DNA of 64,000 bases from Tubiluchus corallicola (Eukaryota > Priapulida > Priapulimorpha > Priapulimorphida > Tubiluchidae). Both the position numbers and the translations under genes were made by a program. The stretch is from contig JAQGDQ010000673.1 in NCBI GenBank assembly GCA_030141605.1, positions 1-64,000 of the forward strand, read 5' to 3'. The notes under the pieces were generated by a model. That model had not been told where the DNA came from and did not search any database. It was given only the letters and a program-made list of their open reading frames with translations. Shown piece after piece: positions 1 through 12,300 of this stretch (its first letter is position 1; every line of letters starts with the position of its first letter).

Positions 1-235
1 GTTGTTACTGCTGTTGTTGTAGTAGTAGTTGTTGTTGTTGTTGTAACTGCTGTTGTTGTAGTAGTAGTAGTAGTAGTTGTTGTTGTTGTAACTGCTGTTG
101 TTGTTGTAGTAGTAGTTGTTGTTACTGCTGTTGTTGTTATTGTTGCTGTTGTTGTTGATATTGCTGTTGTTGTTGTTGCTGTTCCTGCTGTTGTTGCCGA
201 TGCTATGTTTGTGATTGTTGTTTTCATCGTCGTCT
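1..235. repeat. (GTT/GCT/AGT)n mixed trinucleotide tract
   Basis: Interrupted trinucleotide repeat forming the outer end of the left inverted-repeat arm. It is the reverse complement of the CAA/CAG/CTA tract near 19,690-20,250. Confidence 0.9.
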
Positions 236-465
236 ATTGCCATCATTGTTGTTGTCAACAGAACAAGGTGACCAGTGACAGGTAAAATTTTAATTGATTT
301 AATAAGTGATCAAACAACACTATAACATCTACAGGTTTAAGTGTGGTATGCCATTACATTGTTAAGAATGCCAAATAAAGCTTAACCTATCAGTTTGTTC
401 AAAGGCTTACTAAATAAACTTGACCTTATGTTGACCTTCAAGAATCATCGGTCAATGTTCATCAA

Positions 466-1132
466 GGCACAGGAAAACCCTCCACTTACATAAAGCTTAA
501 AAAAATTCATCCTGAAATTATATAGCACTTACGTGCTACCTTTTCGTATGCATGGCTTGCACAAGGCTGTATAAAACGCGTAAATTTAAACTTCCGCGAT
601 GACCGTTTGGCGCAGCCATTTTGATGGTAGGTCGTTTGAAACAAGTTTTGATAACATTGTGTAATGTTTGAAAAAATAATCAGAGCATTCGTAGCTTACA
701 TGTTGCTAATTAAGTAAAATTTTAAATTACTGTATCTTGTCAATAAGATTAAAAATACGTTTTTGGTTAGTGAGTGGCGCACCCTGGAGGGTGAGTCAGC
801 GACATTTTACCAATTGGCACAAACATTTTAAATGATTAGTCTAGTTACATAAGTCTTTCCAGCAGGTAAGTGAAAATCTAAGCGATATAGATTTGCACGG
901 AAAGTGTTTTGGGTCATAATTTAACATTGCCTTTTGTTCCCCTGATTTACGTGGCGTAGTGACGTCATGTAATGGCGCCGTTGGAACAGTACTGCGGGAT
1001 TTAAAATAAAAACAAACGAAAATTCCTTTCAACACGAATACGATATGTGCATAAAATTGCTATAAAGTAATTTAATTTTTAAGGCGATTTTTCTGAAACC
1101 AACTTCAGGTTCCCCTTTTCTTGTCCTTTAAG
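466..1132 (-). mobile_element. Family-A MITE-like repeat, reverse copy
   Basis: About 665 bp, also found at 18795, 20690, 25722 (partial), 36690, 37584 and 38600 (reverse, partial). The ends resemble inverted repeats (ACAAGAAAA type) next to TTAA-like bases. Internally it carries a TGACGTCA palindrome and the block CTGGAAAGACTTATGTAACT. I know of no transposase for it. It is probably non-autonomous. Confidence 0.7.
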
Positions 1133-2015
1133 ATTTCCTTTCACAAAATAGCGAGAGCCTAGATTTCAATTAAAAAGTTTATTAAATATTGAAATTAAGT
1201 TAAAATTCATATATTACCGGTAAATAAACTAGCGACAGCGGTTCATTAAGATCCCCCGTTCGATTTTTCAGCTTGATTTGCGAATGAGAAACATTTCTCC
1301 ATTTTCCTTTCACGAAATAACAAGCGAGAGCCCAGATTTCAATTAAATAGAAAAAGTTTATTAAATATTTCACACAGAACGATAATTTTCAACACGACAA
1401 TATAGAAATGCAATACCATTGAAGAACATTACAAAGTCGTACATATGCAACCGAATGCTGTAACACCATCCAAACTTATCATACGTCTATATTAACTGTT
1501 TTTTGAAGAAATAAATGTATACAAAGTATACAACTAGTAATAATTTTTAAGAAAATCAAGCGAAATAACATACTACATGATCAATAATGGTATCTGACTT
1601 CATAATTAGGTTTTGCCAGTAACAAATTTAGGTTATTTACATGATGATTGATTGATTTTGATCATAATGAATGCATAGTTATATAAACAAACATTGGAAG
1701 CTCAACATTGCAAAAAAGAGGAATCTATTTTGTAATTTAACTCTTTAAAACTTTAACGTGAAAAACTTGAACCAAGTCTTAAGGAAGAGACCTCGTAAAA
1801 ACAACCCGACTTTATTAAAACTTTTATATTAAAAACATTCAATGTTATATGACATTTATATTATATATATAATATTATATATAACGTTTATATTATATAA
1901 CATTCAACCAGTTTATATAGGCAGTTGTTTATATTTGTCAATTTTCCACCGTTGATGACAGCAGCAGCTAGTTGAAACGTTTGGCACGATTTTAACTTTT
2001 TAATGTAAATGTGTT

Positions 2016-2281
2016 CAGGGCCTATTTCAGCCTAGGCGAGGCCCGGGGAAGTGGGGCATGTGAGGCCCCATCGTTGGCGCCCAGAAAATTTTTGAACTGC
2101 TAGAACGTTGGAGAAGCATTTTCGAAGAGAAAATATGGAGTTATACAGTTGTTAAAGGAAAGAACAATTGAAAGAAAAATTGCTTTATTCTCAAGACAAG
2201 ACCTTAAAGCTTGTCAATACTGGCAAACGGCGCGCATGCGGCCAGAGAGAGAGAGAGTGAGAGAGAGAAGAGAGAGAGAGA

Positions 2282-2317
<36 letters not shown>

Positions 2318-2425
2318 GCAGCATGTTCGCATAAAGCAAAAAAATGTTACCTTGGCGCGAGGTCCCCCTGGAGGGTGAGGCCCCGGGAAAGTATCCCCAC
2401 TTCCCCCCTTGAAATAGGCCCTGAA
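2016..2425. mobile_element. hAT-like MITE with CAGGGCCTATTTCA ends (left-arm copy)
   Basis: The ends are CAGGGCCTATTTCA and its inverted form TGAAATAGGCCCTG. The interior has GGGGAAGTGGGG-type sequence and a GA tract at 2244-2312. Ends beginning CAGGG are typical of hAT elements, but I could not find a clean 8-bp target duplication. A second copy sits in the right arm (about 17489-17895), so it was present before the arms were duplicated. Confidence 0.65.
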
Positions 2426-2559
2426 TAATGTAATATTTTTGATGTAAAAGTTTTAATAAAGTCGAGTTGTTTTTAACTACAAAAGTCTTGGTAAATTTTT
2501 GAAAATTCTGGGAAAATAATAGTGACACACCTATATAAACTGATTGCATCTTTTTTATT

Positions 2560-3120
2560 TATTTATTTAATATATCCACAACGATCATTACAGCATTGTA
2601 CATAAAAGTATTTAATAACATATTTATTATTATATACTAAGATGCCCAGCCTGTGGGGTACTCAAGAAGTAATTTCTTGTTTAGAGCACCCCAAATGAAT
2701 GTGGATTGAGTGTAATAGAAAAGAGCAGTAAAGGAGTAGAAAAGAGAGGTTAATAGAGAATAGAAAGAAAGAGAAAGATGTGATGGTATCTGTATGAAGT
2801 AACGTGAACTATAGTAATGTAAAACTTGACATAGCCAGCAACGCAATGGATTCCGACAGGGACAGCAGCGTAATTAATCAAATTGATTTATTCTGTATAA
2901 TTAGAAAAGATTTCACTTTTAAGATTTCTTTTGAAGTTATTTATAGATAAAGAATTTTTTATGTATTCGTTGATGTTATTCCAAAGTCTAGGGCCAGTGT
3001 TAGTGATGAAGTGCCTTGCTACGTCACTCCTGCAATACTTAATAAAGAAATTCATTAAATCTTGTTGAGTAATGTCTTACGTTAATAGATAATGGGTTTA
3101 AAAAGAAAGCGGGGTGAAGT
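2560..3120 (-). mobile_element. LINE 3' end fragment (reverse-transcriptase C-terminus)
   Basis: On the minus strand, 3035-2888 reads as the end of a non-LTR reverse transcriptase: a TGPRLWNNI block, then a SINNFKRNLK block and a TAA at 2890-2888. The pattern G..LWN.(L)P/I..S...FK..LK is typical of CR1/L2/Jockey-like ORF2 C-termini. The AT-rich 3' UTR lies toward 2560. It is truncated at its 5' end and cannot be active. Confidence 0.65.
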
Positions 3121-3147
3121 TTGAAAAGTGGTTTTAAAAATTCACTA

Positions 3148-3240
3148 CTGATGATGACTGCAGTAGCTGTGTCGAAACGTTTGACATGAATTTAACAATG
3201 TAAATTAAAAGATTTAATAAAGTTTGTGGCATTTTAAGTT
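3148..3240 (+). repeat. Retroelement-tail-like motif with CTGATGA...GAAAC core
   Basis: CTGATGA at 3148-3154 is followed, after a short GAC...GTC hairpin-like segment, by GAAAC at 3174. Then come CGTTTGACATGA and an AATAAAGT tail. A related segment (TTGATGA...GAAACGTTTGGC) lies at about 1951-1990 and in the right arm. The core resembles hammerhead ribozyme motifs known from Penelope-like elements and retrozymes, but I could not complete stem III or a cleavage site. Confidence 0.3.
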
Positions 3241-3299
3241 ACGTAGTTTGTTCTCTGTAAACTGATGTACTGATATTTTGTTCTATTTTTATATTGCAG

Positions 3300-3329
3300 C
3301 ATTAACAGCAGAGCCCATGTCAAATGGAA
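3300..3329 (+). CDS. Eph micro-exon (juxtamembrane, 30 nt)
   Basis: It is bounded by TTGCAG and GTAAGT. Only one frame is open, and it ends in phase 1, exactly matching the next exon; the split codon becomes ATG (Met). It encodes LTAEPMSNG. In vertebrate Eph genes this juxtamembrane linker is poorly conserved, so support comes from splice sites and phase rather than similarity. Confidence 0.6.
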
Positions 3330-6300
3330 GTAAGTATCATTTAGTCACTATAGTCAACCCTCGTTAAACCGGATGTCCGATTTATCCGATATGCCTATAT
3401 ATGGTCTATATTATACAAGAATAATCACCTTAATAAGGCCTATATACATTGCACTATATACTATACTGTATATTACTTTAAAATAGTTAACCTGTGAGGA
3501 TAAAGAAATTAGCGGGTGCTTTCGATGGGCTAAAATCCTAGCAGCCTGGGCGGCACCGCGAGCCGCTTCGGCCCGTCAATGGCTCGTGGTGAGTTGGTAG
3601 GCCGTGTTGTGTTTAGCTCTTTAGTGACTCGGTCGGAAATCAGTCAGTTTCCTTTACCACGGATGACGTCCATCTTATTCCATATCCAGGCTAACGGGGT
3701 CCAGTTTAACGAGGGTTGACTGTATCAGTTTAGATCAGTGGTTCCCAACCATCCGGTTTTTGTAATGTGCAATTGAAAACGGTTTTCGAATAATTTAACA
3801 AATAAACGAATAAAATACAGTGTTCCCTCACTTATCGCGGCCCACCCACGATAAGTGAATTTCCGCGAAGTAGGGGCGCTATACTTATTGTGGTAGTTAT
3901 ACATTATTCGAAGTCTTTATAAACCCTCCCCACACTCTTATACATAACCATTTCCCATTCCCTTAATATCTTTTCCCATACTGTACCTTTTAAAAAACTT
4001 TACTTAAACGTTCATAAAAGTGTTTTAAACTCTTAAACCTTGTAGCATCTCAGGCGGGCGCAAGTACTACATTTCGTTTTTGGTGTGTATTCATCAGCCG
4101 AATAAATACACTATTTACTGTAAATGGTAATTTTTTATGGTTTATAATATTCTTTTAATATATGTATATGTTTAATGTAATGAATTCATTTCTTGCAGTG
4201 ACCACACCTTTGTTTCCGTCGGCACCCAAGCGAACTTACGTCGATCCGCACACGTATGAAGATCCAAATCAAGCGGTGCGAGAGTTTGCCCGCGAGATCG
4301 ATCCGTCGCTGATAATGATCGAAGCCATTATCGGTGGAGGTACGTTTGATTTAAAAGAAACCATTACGGCACATGCTGCCAGCTTTCTCTCTAACGGCAA
4401 ACTTGTCAGTGTGAACTGCTTTGCGAGTTACTGTCGGCAAGTTATGGCAAACTGTCCGACAGCTGTTGCGAGTTGATTTTCTGCGAGTTACTGTCTAAAG
4501 TCAACACCTCGACGAGTTACTCTTTTACACTTCTCGCAGCGTATAGAAAAGTGGGTGCCATGGTCGCCTCGCTCTTACTGTGAGAGAGTAACTCGCTAAT
4601 TCTAATTTGAATGCGCTTGCGAGTTACTTGACGGGAAAACTCGCTAGTGTGAATGCGCCATTAGACACCTAAATACCAGGAAAGCCCTCCTGTCGTTACA
4701 AAACGGTTTTGTTCTAAGTTTTTTTGCAATTTCGGTCAAGTGTGTACGCCTGTGAGAGAGAGAAAACTCTTTGCAAATACCGTTGTTTACATTACACCCA
4801 ATTAGCGAATTAATTACATTACACCCAATTAGCGAATTAATTACATTACACCCAATTAGCGAATTAATTACATTACACCCAATTAGCGAATTAATTACAT
4901 TACACCCAATTAGCGAATTAATTACATTACACCCAATTAGCGAATTAATTACATTACACCCAATTAGCGAATTAATTACATTACACCCAATTAGCGAATT
5001 AATTACATTACACCCGATTAGCGAATTAATTACATTACACCCGATTAGCGAATTAATTACATTACACCCAATTAGCGAATTAATTACATTACACCCAATT
5101 AGCGAATTAATTACATTACACCCGATTAGCGAATTAATTACATTACACCCGATTAGCGAATTAATTACATTACACCCGATTAGCGAATTAATTACATTAC
5201 ACCCGATTAGCGAATTAATTACATTACACCCGATTAGCGAATTAATTACATTACACCCGATTAGCGAATTAATTACATTACACCCGATTAGCGAATTAAT
5301 TACATTACACCCAATTAGCGAATTAATTACATTACACCCGATTAGCGAATTAATTACATTACACCCAATTAGCGAATTAATTACATTACACCCGATTAGC
5401 GAATTAATTACATTACACCCGATTAGCGAATTAATTACATTACACCCGATTAGCGAATTAATTACATTACACCCGATTAGCGAATTAATTACATTACACC
5501 CGATTAGCGAATTAATTACATTACACCCGATTAGCGAATTAATTACATTACACCGATTAGCGAATTAATTACATTACACCCGATTAGCGAATTAATTACA
5601 TTACACCAAATTAGCGAATTAATTACATTACACCCGATTAGCGAATTAATTACATTACACCCAATTAGCGAATTAATTACATTACACCCGATTAGCGAAT
5701 TAATTACATTACACCCAATTAGCGAATTAATTACATTACACCCAATTAGCGAATTAATTACATTACACCCGATTAGCGAATTAATTACATTACACCCGAT
5801 TAGCGAATTAATTACATTACACCCAATTAGCGAATTAATTACATTACACCCAATTAGCGAATTAATTACATTACACCCGATTAGCGAATTAATTACATTA
5901 CACCCGATTAGCGAATTAATTACATTACACCCGATTAGCGAATTAATTACATTACACCCGATTAGCGAATTAATTACATTACACCCAATTAGCGAATTAA
6001 TTATATTACACCCGATTAGCGAATTAATTACATTACACCCGATTAGCGAATTAATTACATTACACCCGATTAGCGAATTAATTACATTACACCCGATTAG
6101 CGAATTAATTACATTACACCCGATTAGCGAATTAATTACATTACACCCGATTAGCGAATTAATTACATTACACCCGATTAGCGAATTAATTACATTACAC
6201 CCGATTAGCGAATTAATTACATTACACCCGATTAGCGAATTAATTACATTACACCCGATTAGCGAATTAATTACATTACACCCGATTAGCGAATTAATTA

Positions 6301-9300
6301 CATTACACCCGATTAGCGAATTAATTACATTACACCCGATTAGCGAATTAATTACATTACACCCGATTAGCGAATTAATTACATTACACCCAATTAGCGA
6401 ATTAATTACATTACACCCAATTAGCGAATTAATTACATTACACCCAATTAGCGAATTAATTACATTACACCCGATTAGCGAATTAATTACATTACACCCG
6501 ATTAGCGAATTAATTACATTACACCAAATTAGCGAATTAATTACATTACACCCGATTAGCGAATTAATTACATTACACCCAATTAGCGAATTAATTACAT
6601 TACACCAAATTAGCGAATTAATTACATTACACCCAATTAGCGAATTAATTACATTACACCCAATTAGCGAATTAATTACATTACACCCGATTAGCGAATT
6701 AATTACATTACACCCAATTGGCGAATTAATTACATTACACCCAATTAGCGAATTAATTACATTACACCCGATTAGCGAATTAATTACATTACACCCGATT
6801 AGCGAATTAATTACATTACACCCAATTAGCGAATTAATTACATTACACCCTATTAGCGAATTAATTACATTACACCCAATTAGCGAATTAATTACATTAC
6901 ACCCGATTAGCGAATTAATTACATTACACCCGATTAGCGAATTAATTACATTACACCCGATTAGCGAATTAATTACATTACACCCGATTAGCGAATTAAT
7001 TACATTACACCCGATTAGCGAATTAATTACATTACACCCGATTAGCGAATTAATTACATTACACCCAATTAGCGAATTAATTACATTACACCCAATTAGC
7101 GAATTAATTACATTACACCCGATTAGCGAATTAATTACATTACACCCGATTAGCGAATTAATTACATTACACCCAATTAGCGAATTAATTACATTACACC
7201 CAATTAGCGAATTAATTACATTACACCCGATTAGCGAATTAATTACATTACACCCGATTAGCGAATTAATTACATTACACCCGATTAGCGAATTAATTAC
7301 ATTACACCCGATTAGCGAATTAATTACATTACACCCAATTAGCGAATTAATTACATTACACCCAATTAGCGAATTAATTACATTATACCCGATTAGCGAA
7401 TTAATTACATTACACCCGATTAGCGAATTAATTACATTACACCCGATTAGCGAATTAATTACATTACACCCGATTAGCGAATTAATTACATTACACCCAA
7501 TTAGCGAATTAATTACATTACACCCGATTAGCGAATCTTTCTAGAGCCACATCACTTTTCTGTAATGTTTTGTTCGTGTGTCTAGAGTACCTGTGCAGCG
7601 CACCGCTCATTTTCGAACTCGTTTTCTTACCTGTAGGGGAATTCGGCGACGTCTGCAAGGGGCGGCTCCGACTTCCGCTGAAGGGAGAGTTCAACGTTGC
7701 CATCAAGACGCTGAAACCGGGGGCCGCCGAAAAGGCGCGACTCGACTTCCTGACCGAGGCCAGTATCATGGGTCAGTTCGACGACAACAACGTTATCTAC
7801 TTACAGGGCGTGGTCACCAAAAGTAAGTTGTGCGAGATTGTTGTCCTTGTTTAAAGGAAAGCCGGACAATTGTGTACAGTGGACTCTCGTTATAAGAATC
7901 ACCTCGGGAGAAGGCAAAGTGATTCTTATAACGAGCATGACACAGAATTGCTTTAAAAAAATTTTATGCACATAAAAATTATTTATTTCCCGAAATTACG
8001 CTAGAAACAACATGAAACAGCATAATGTTTTTCTAGCCTAAAAAAGGACCTAAAAATTACTAGACTAATGTTTTCATTTCATGGTTGGGTAAATATTTCA
8101 CGATGCCAGAATTGCCTTTAAAATTTTTTAATGCACATAATTTTTTTTCCGCCACGCCCACTGTGCAGAACCTTGTAAGCAGGGCGTGAGAGACAATGGA
8201 GTTGGCGCCAAAATTGATTCTACTATCGAAAGAAGGGTGATTCTTATACGAGCGGATTTTCACTAGGAAAATGCCGATTCAATTCGGGAAACGCGATTTT
8301 GATTCTTATATCGAGCTGATTCTTATACGTGTGATTCTTGTAACGAGAGTCCACTGTAAACACAAGTTCAGAATAAAGAATGCTCTAAAATATTGAAAAC
8401 TACAACAGCTTATTCTGAATCAAAGCTTAGATTAAATAATAATTACCTCGGATGCTCAAATTTCGTTAAACTTTCAAAGCTACGTGCGGCTCAGTGAATC
8501 TACTAAGATTGCCAGCAGCGTCTTTTTGTCAGATTCGCGTGGCCGACAAATAGAAGGCGGTACCGTCATAACCTTGATCATGAACAACAGTATTAGTTTC
8601 ATGATGTCATATCATGTAGAGCCCATTTTCGTAACATCATGCGTTTAAACAGTACTGTAACTCTTATGCAAACGTGCTTGATGTGCAAGGGAAGATGCCT
8701 GCCATTGCACAAATTGTGGTTAGTTTCTGACGTAAGCAATAGCTGTGTTCGGTTGCCATTAATTAACTTTCTAAGCTAATCATTCAAATATGAGGAACAG
8801 GAACAATTGTTAACTTTTATAGGCAAGAAAATGTATATTTTGGACAGTAAATTAAAATGAGATTGAGTCTAAACAATCGTCCGGTCTTCCTTTAATGAGA
8901 TTTCACTAGTCAGACAATGTTCAGTTCAACTGTGTGTGTGTGCGTGTGTGTGTGCGTGTGTGCGTGCGTGTGCGTGTGTGTTCCCGCCATAAGGCGAGAT
9001 GTTGTCTAAATACAGTAAGTCCTCGCTTAGTGACACTAATGTGTTCCAGCAAAACGCGACATTAAGCGAAGCGTCGTTAAATGAAACCAAACCTTCCACA
9101 TAGGAAATAATGTAAAGAATTGGGATACGTTCCACAATCATATAAATAAAACTTTTTATGGGTTTTACTCATGTTTCTACTGATTAAATCTACGACTTTA
9201 TTTCCTTCAAGAAGAATATCGCTGGACACCCACTGTTCCAGAATTAGTTATAATATTATATTCTTATATCTCCGTTTATGGTTTCTCTTCTCTGTGTATT

Positions 9301-12300
9301 CTCTGGACTTGGTGACCACCGGTCATTTTTGGGCAACTTGTATAATAAAATCTTCGTTTTTAGGCAATCCGGTCATGATCATTACGGAGTACATGGAAAA
9401 CGGATCACTGGATACGTTCCTGCGGATGAACGACGGCAAGTTTCAGGTGCTGCAGCTGGTCGGAATGCTCCGGGGGATAGCGTCCGGAATGAAGTACTTG
9501 TCAGACATGAGCTACGTGCACCGGGTAAGTTGACAGGCAACAAATGAATCTGTTCACCTCTGTGAACAGTGATCGTGAACATCTATCAGACATGCTGTGT
9601 TCATGTTCAAGGCACTAGTTAGACCTGCATTTTGCAAATGCATGGCATAAAAAATAGGTGCTGTACCTGTCAATTCAGAGGTGTTCGTTTGTGACGTATA
9701 CACACGTTCGACATCTCATGCATGAGAAGAGCGGTAAATTTAAAATTTGAATTTTTATGCAGTACAAGTATGAGTTTTAGTAGAACACACTAAATCTCTT
9801 ATAGTAGCACTGTACATCAATTGTCTCTTTTACAAACACGTGCAACACGTTTGTAGAATATTTTTGCTGTTGAAAATTTTGTTAGTTTGTGATGTCATCA
9901 ATAGTTAGGCCCCCCTGCTGTCAATTAAGTTTTTAATCTATTATTTAATTATCAGAAATGTTCTTGCAGCATTAATTGTGTTAAAATGTATACTTTTATC
10001 AGACTTGAAAATAGGGTAGTATGTGAAAAATCGTCCTGTCTTCCTTTAATAATGTTTTGTGCTTGTGTGTACTTACAGGATTTAGCAGCCAGGAATGTTC
10101 TAGTGAACGACGCCCTTGTGTGCAAGATTGCCGATTTTGGCCTGTCTAGAGAAATAGAAACGAACACAATTGATGGTGCCTACACAACACGGGTAAATTT
10201 TTCAAGTTTTAACCAAAGTTTTCCGTACAGATAGAGAATTCATCTGTGGACCATTGAAGCCACTTTATCTGCTTGTAAACGTATTTAGCAATGCCACGGA
10301 GAAATCAGCACGGACTCGGTGATTCACTGATTTACCAAGAATTTAAATGTGATTGCTTTGTAACTGCCTATATTTAACTAATACGCTGATCTGTCATTAT
10401 AAAGCCTTATGTTTAGACGATAGTTCATTGTACTCAAAACTTTGTAATCAGAACTGGTGATTTGTTATATGTCTACTTGCATAGCAAAATCGTCCATAAG
10501 TCGTCAATTAAGCTTTTCTAGTTATTTGCATATCCTGAATCTCCATTTCACGAGGATCATTTTGATACCAAGTTCATCGCTCTATGTTATTTCTAAGCTG
10601 AGATAATCCACGTTGAAGTTGAGGTGTAGGCTGCGCACTGGAAAACATAATCTTGAGAAAATCACTGTCAACGTTAGCCATTGTTTTTTGTCACGTTTCT
10701 TCAAAACACTTAGCAACTGCACAGATGTTGGTTGCCATGGACTTTGCAAGAACGCATTGAAGTTATCTTTATATCCACTAGATGGCTCTTCAAGATCTGG
10801 TCTTGTCAACAGAAAAAACCCAAAGCAAAATGATTGCTTCCACGAGCTACAATCGGAGTTTGAAAATACAAGTTTTTTACAATTGCAGTACTAGTTTCTA
10901 TTCAGAAAAGTGGGCATGGGGCTATAAAATTAAATTTTTAGTATTTTTTGGACATTTTCTTGATAATTTGATGCTAGAATACAAAAGTCCAATGTATTAA
11001 CTGTTTGTTTTTCTACAAAACAAAAAATTCGCATTTGAATTTTTTTTTGTTCATTCTTCTTATCATAACATAGTTTTAATTATGCCGATTTATGGACAGT
11101 TTTGGTTTGCAAGCACACATATAGTAAAATTCAACGTCACATTGGAAATCACAGTGTAAAATTTCATCTAGTAATAATAATAGTCTCGTTTACGACATAA
11201 CCGAGGGATATTCAAAGCTAACTCAGTATTTATTTCCAAGGTATTCTCATTTATTATTACCCACATGTCACTTTGATAAACCCGTGTGCTTGGTCAAAGA
11301 ACCTGCGATACCATTTTGGTACGACTCAATCGGGAGTTGAACCTGCAACCTTCTGGGTGCGAAGCATCATCTGTTCTTACTTACACGCGGTGCAACTGCC
11401 GCTCCGAAGTTTCTTACTTTTTCGTACTTTTGTGATTTTTCTTCAAGTAACTTGTCCATTTTGGTACGACTCAATCGGGAGTTGAACCTGCAACCTCCTG
11501 GGTGCGAAGCATCATCTGTTCTTACTTACACGCGGTGCAACTGCCGCTCCGAAGTTTCTTACTTTTTCGTACTTTTGTGATTTTTCTTCAAGTAACTTGT
11601 CCATTTTGGTACGACTCAATCGGGAGTTGAACCTGCAACCTTCTGGGTGCGAAGCATCATCTGTTCTTACTTACACGCACTGCAACTGCCGCTCCGAAGT
11701 TTCTCACTTTTTCGTACTTTTGTGATTTTTCTTCAAGTAACTTGTCCATTTTGGTACGACTCAATCGGGAGTTGAACCTGCAACCTTCTGGGTGCGAAGC
11801 ATCATCTGTTCTTACTTACACGCGGTGCAACTGCCGCTCCGAAGTTTCTTACTTTTTCGTACTTTTGTGATTTTTCTTCAAGTAACTTGTCCATTTTGGT
11901 ATGACTCAATCGGGAGTTGAACCTGCAACCTTCTGGGTGCGAAGCATCATCTGTTCTTATTTACACGCGGTGCAACTGCCGCTCCAAAGTTTCTTACTTT
12001 TCGTACTTTTGTGATTTTTCTTCAAGTAACTTGTCCATTTTGGTACGACTCAATCGGGAGTTGAACCTGCAACCTTCTGGGTGCGAAGCATCATCTGTTC
12101 TTACTTACACGCGGTGCAACTGCCGCTCCAAAGTTTCTTACTTTTCGTACTTTTACGACTTTTCTTCAAGTAACTTGTCCATTTTGGTATGACTCAATCG
12201 GGAGTTGAACCTGCAACCTTCTGGGTGCGAAGCATCATCTGTTCTTACTTACACGCGGTGCAACTGCCGCTCCAAAGTTTCTTACTTTTCGTACTTTTAC

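Larger units (their letters stand above)
1..2532 (-). repeat. Left arm of ~2.5 kb inverted repeat (may extend past window start)
   Basis: Read on the minus strand, this segment matches 17379 to about 19,900 on the plus strand nearly base for base. It includes the same MITEs, the same GA/CT tract and the same CAA/CAG trinucleotide end. The match stops abruptly at 2532; the corresponding base in the other arm is 17379. Position 1 is still inside the trinucleotide part, so the true outer end is not visible. The arms face each other across the Eph exons. No long gene-like frame is present; the small frames are shared by both arms and are repeat-derived. Confidence 0.9.

Noticed and set aside
2016-2425. 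hAT classification by target duplication
   Set aside because: Flanks AATGTGTT and AATAATGT do not match well, so the duplication is not claimed; only the termini support the call.
4771-5568. 265-codon open frame of repeated nine-residue units
   Set aside because: It is only the 27-bp minisatellite read in one frame, lies inside an Eph intron, and ends where one unit loses a base.
4789-7536. Possible CRISPR-like array
   Set aside because: There are no spacers; units are contiguous identical 27-mers in a eukaryotic intron.
11330-11420. A true tRNA gene in the 145-bp unit
   Set aside because: B-box-like block present, but I could not fold a full cloverleaf or find a convincing A box. Described as tRNA-like only.
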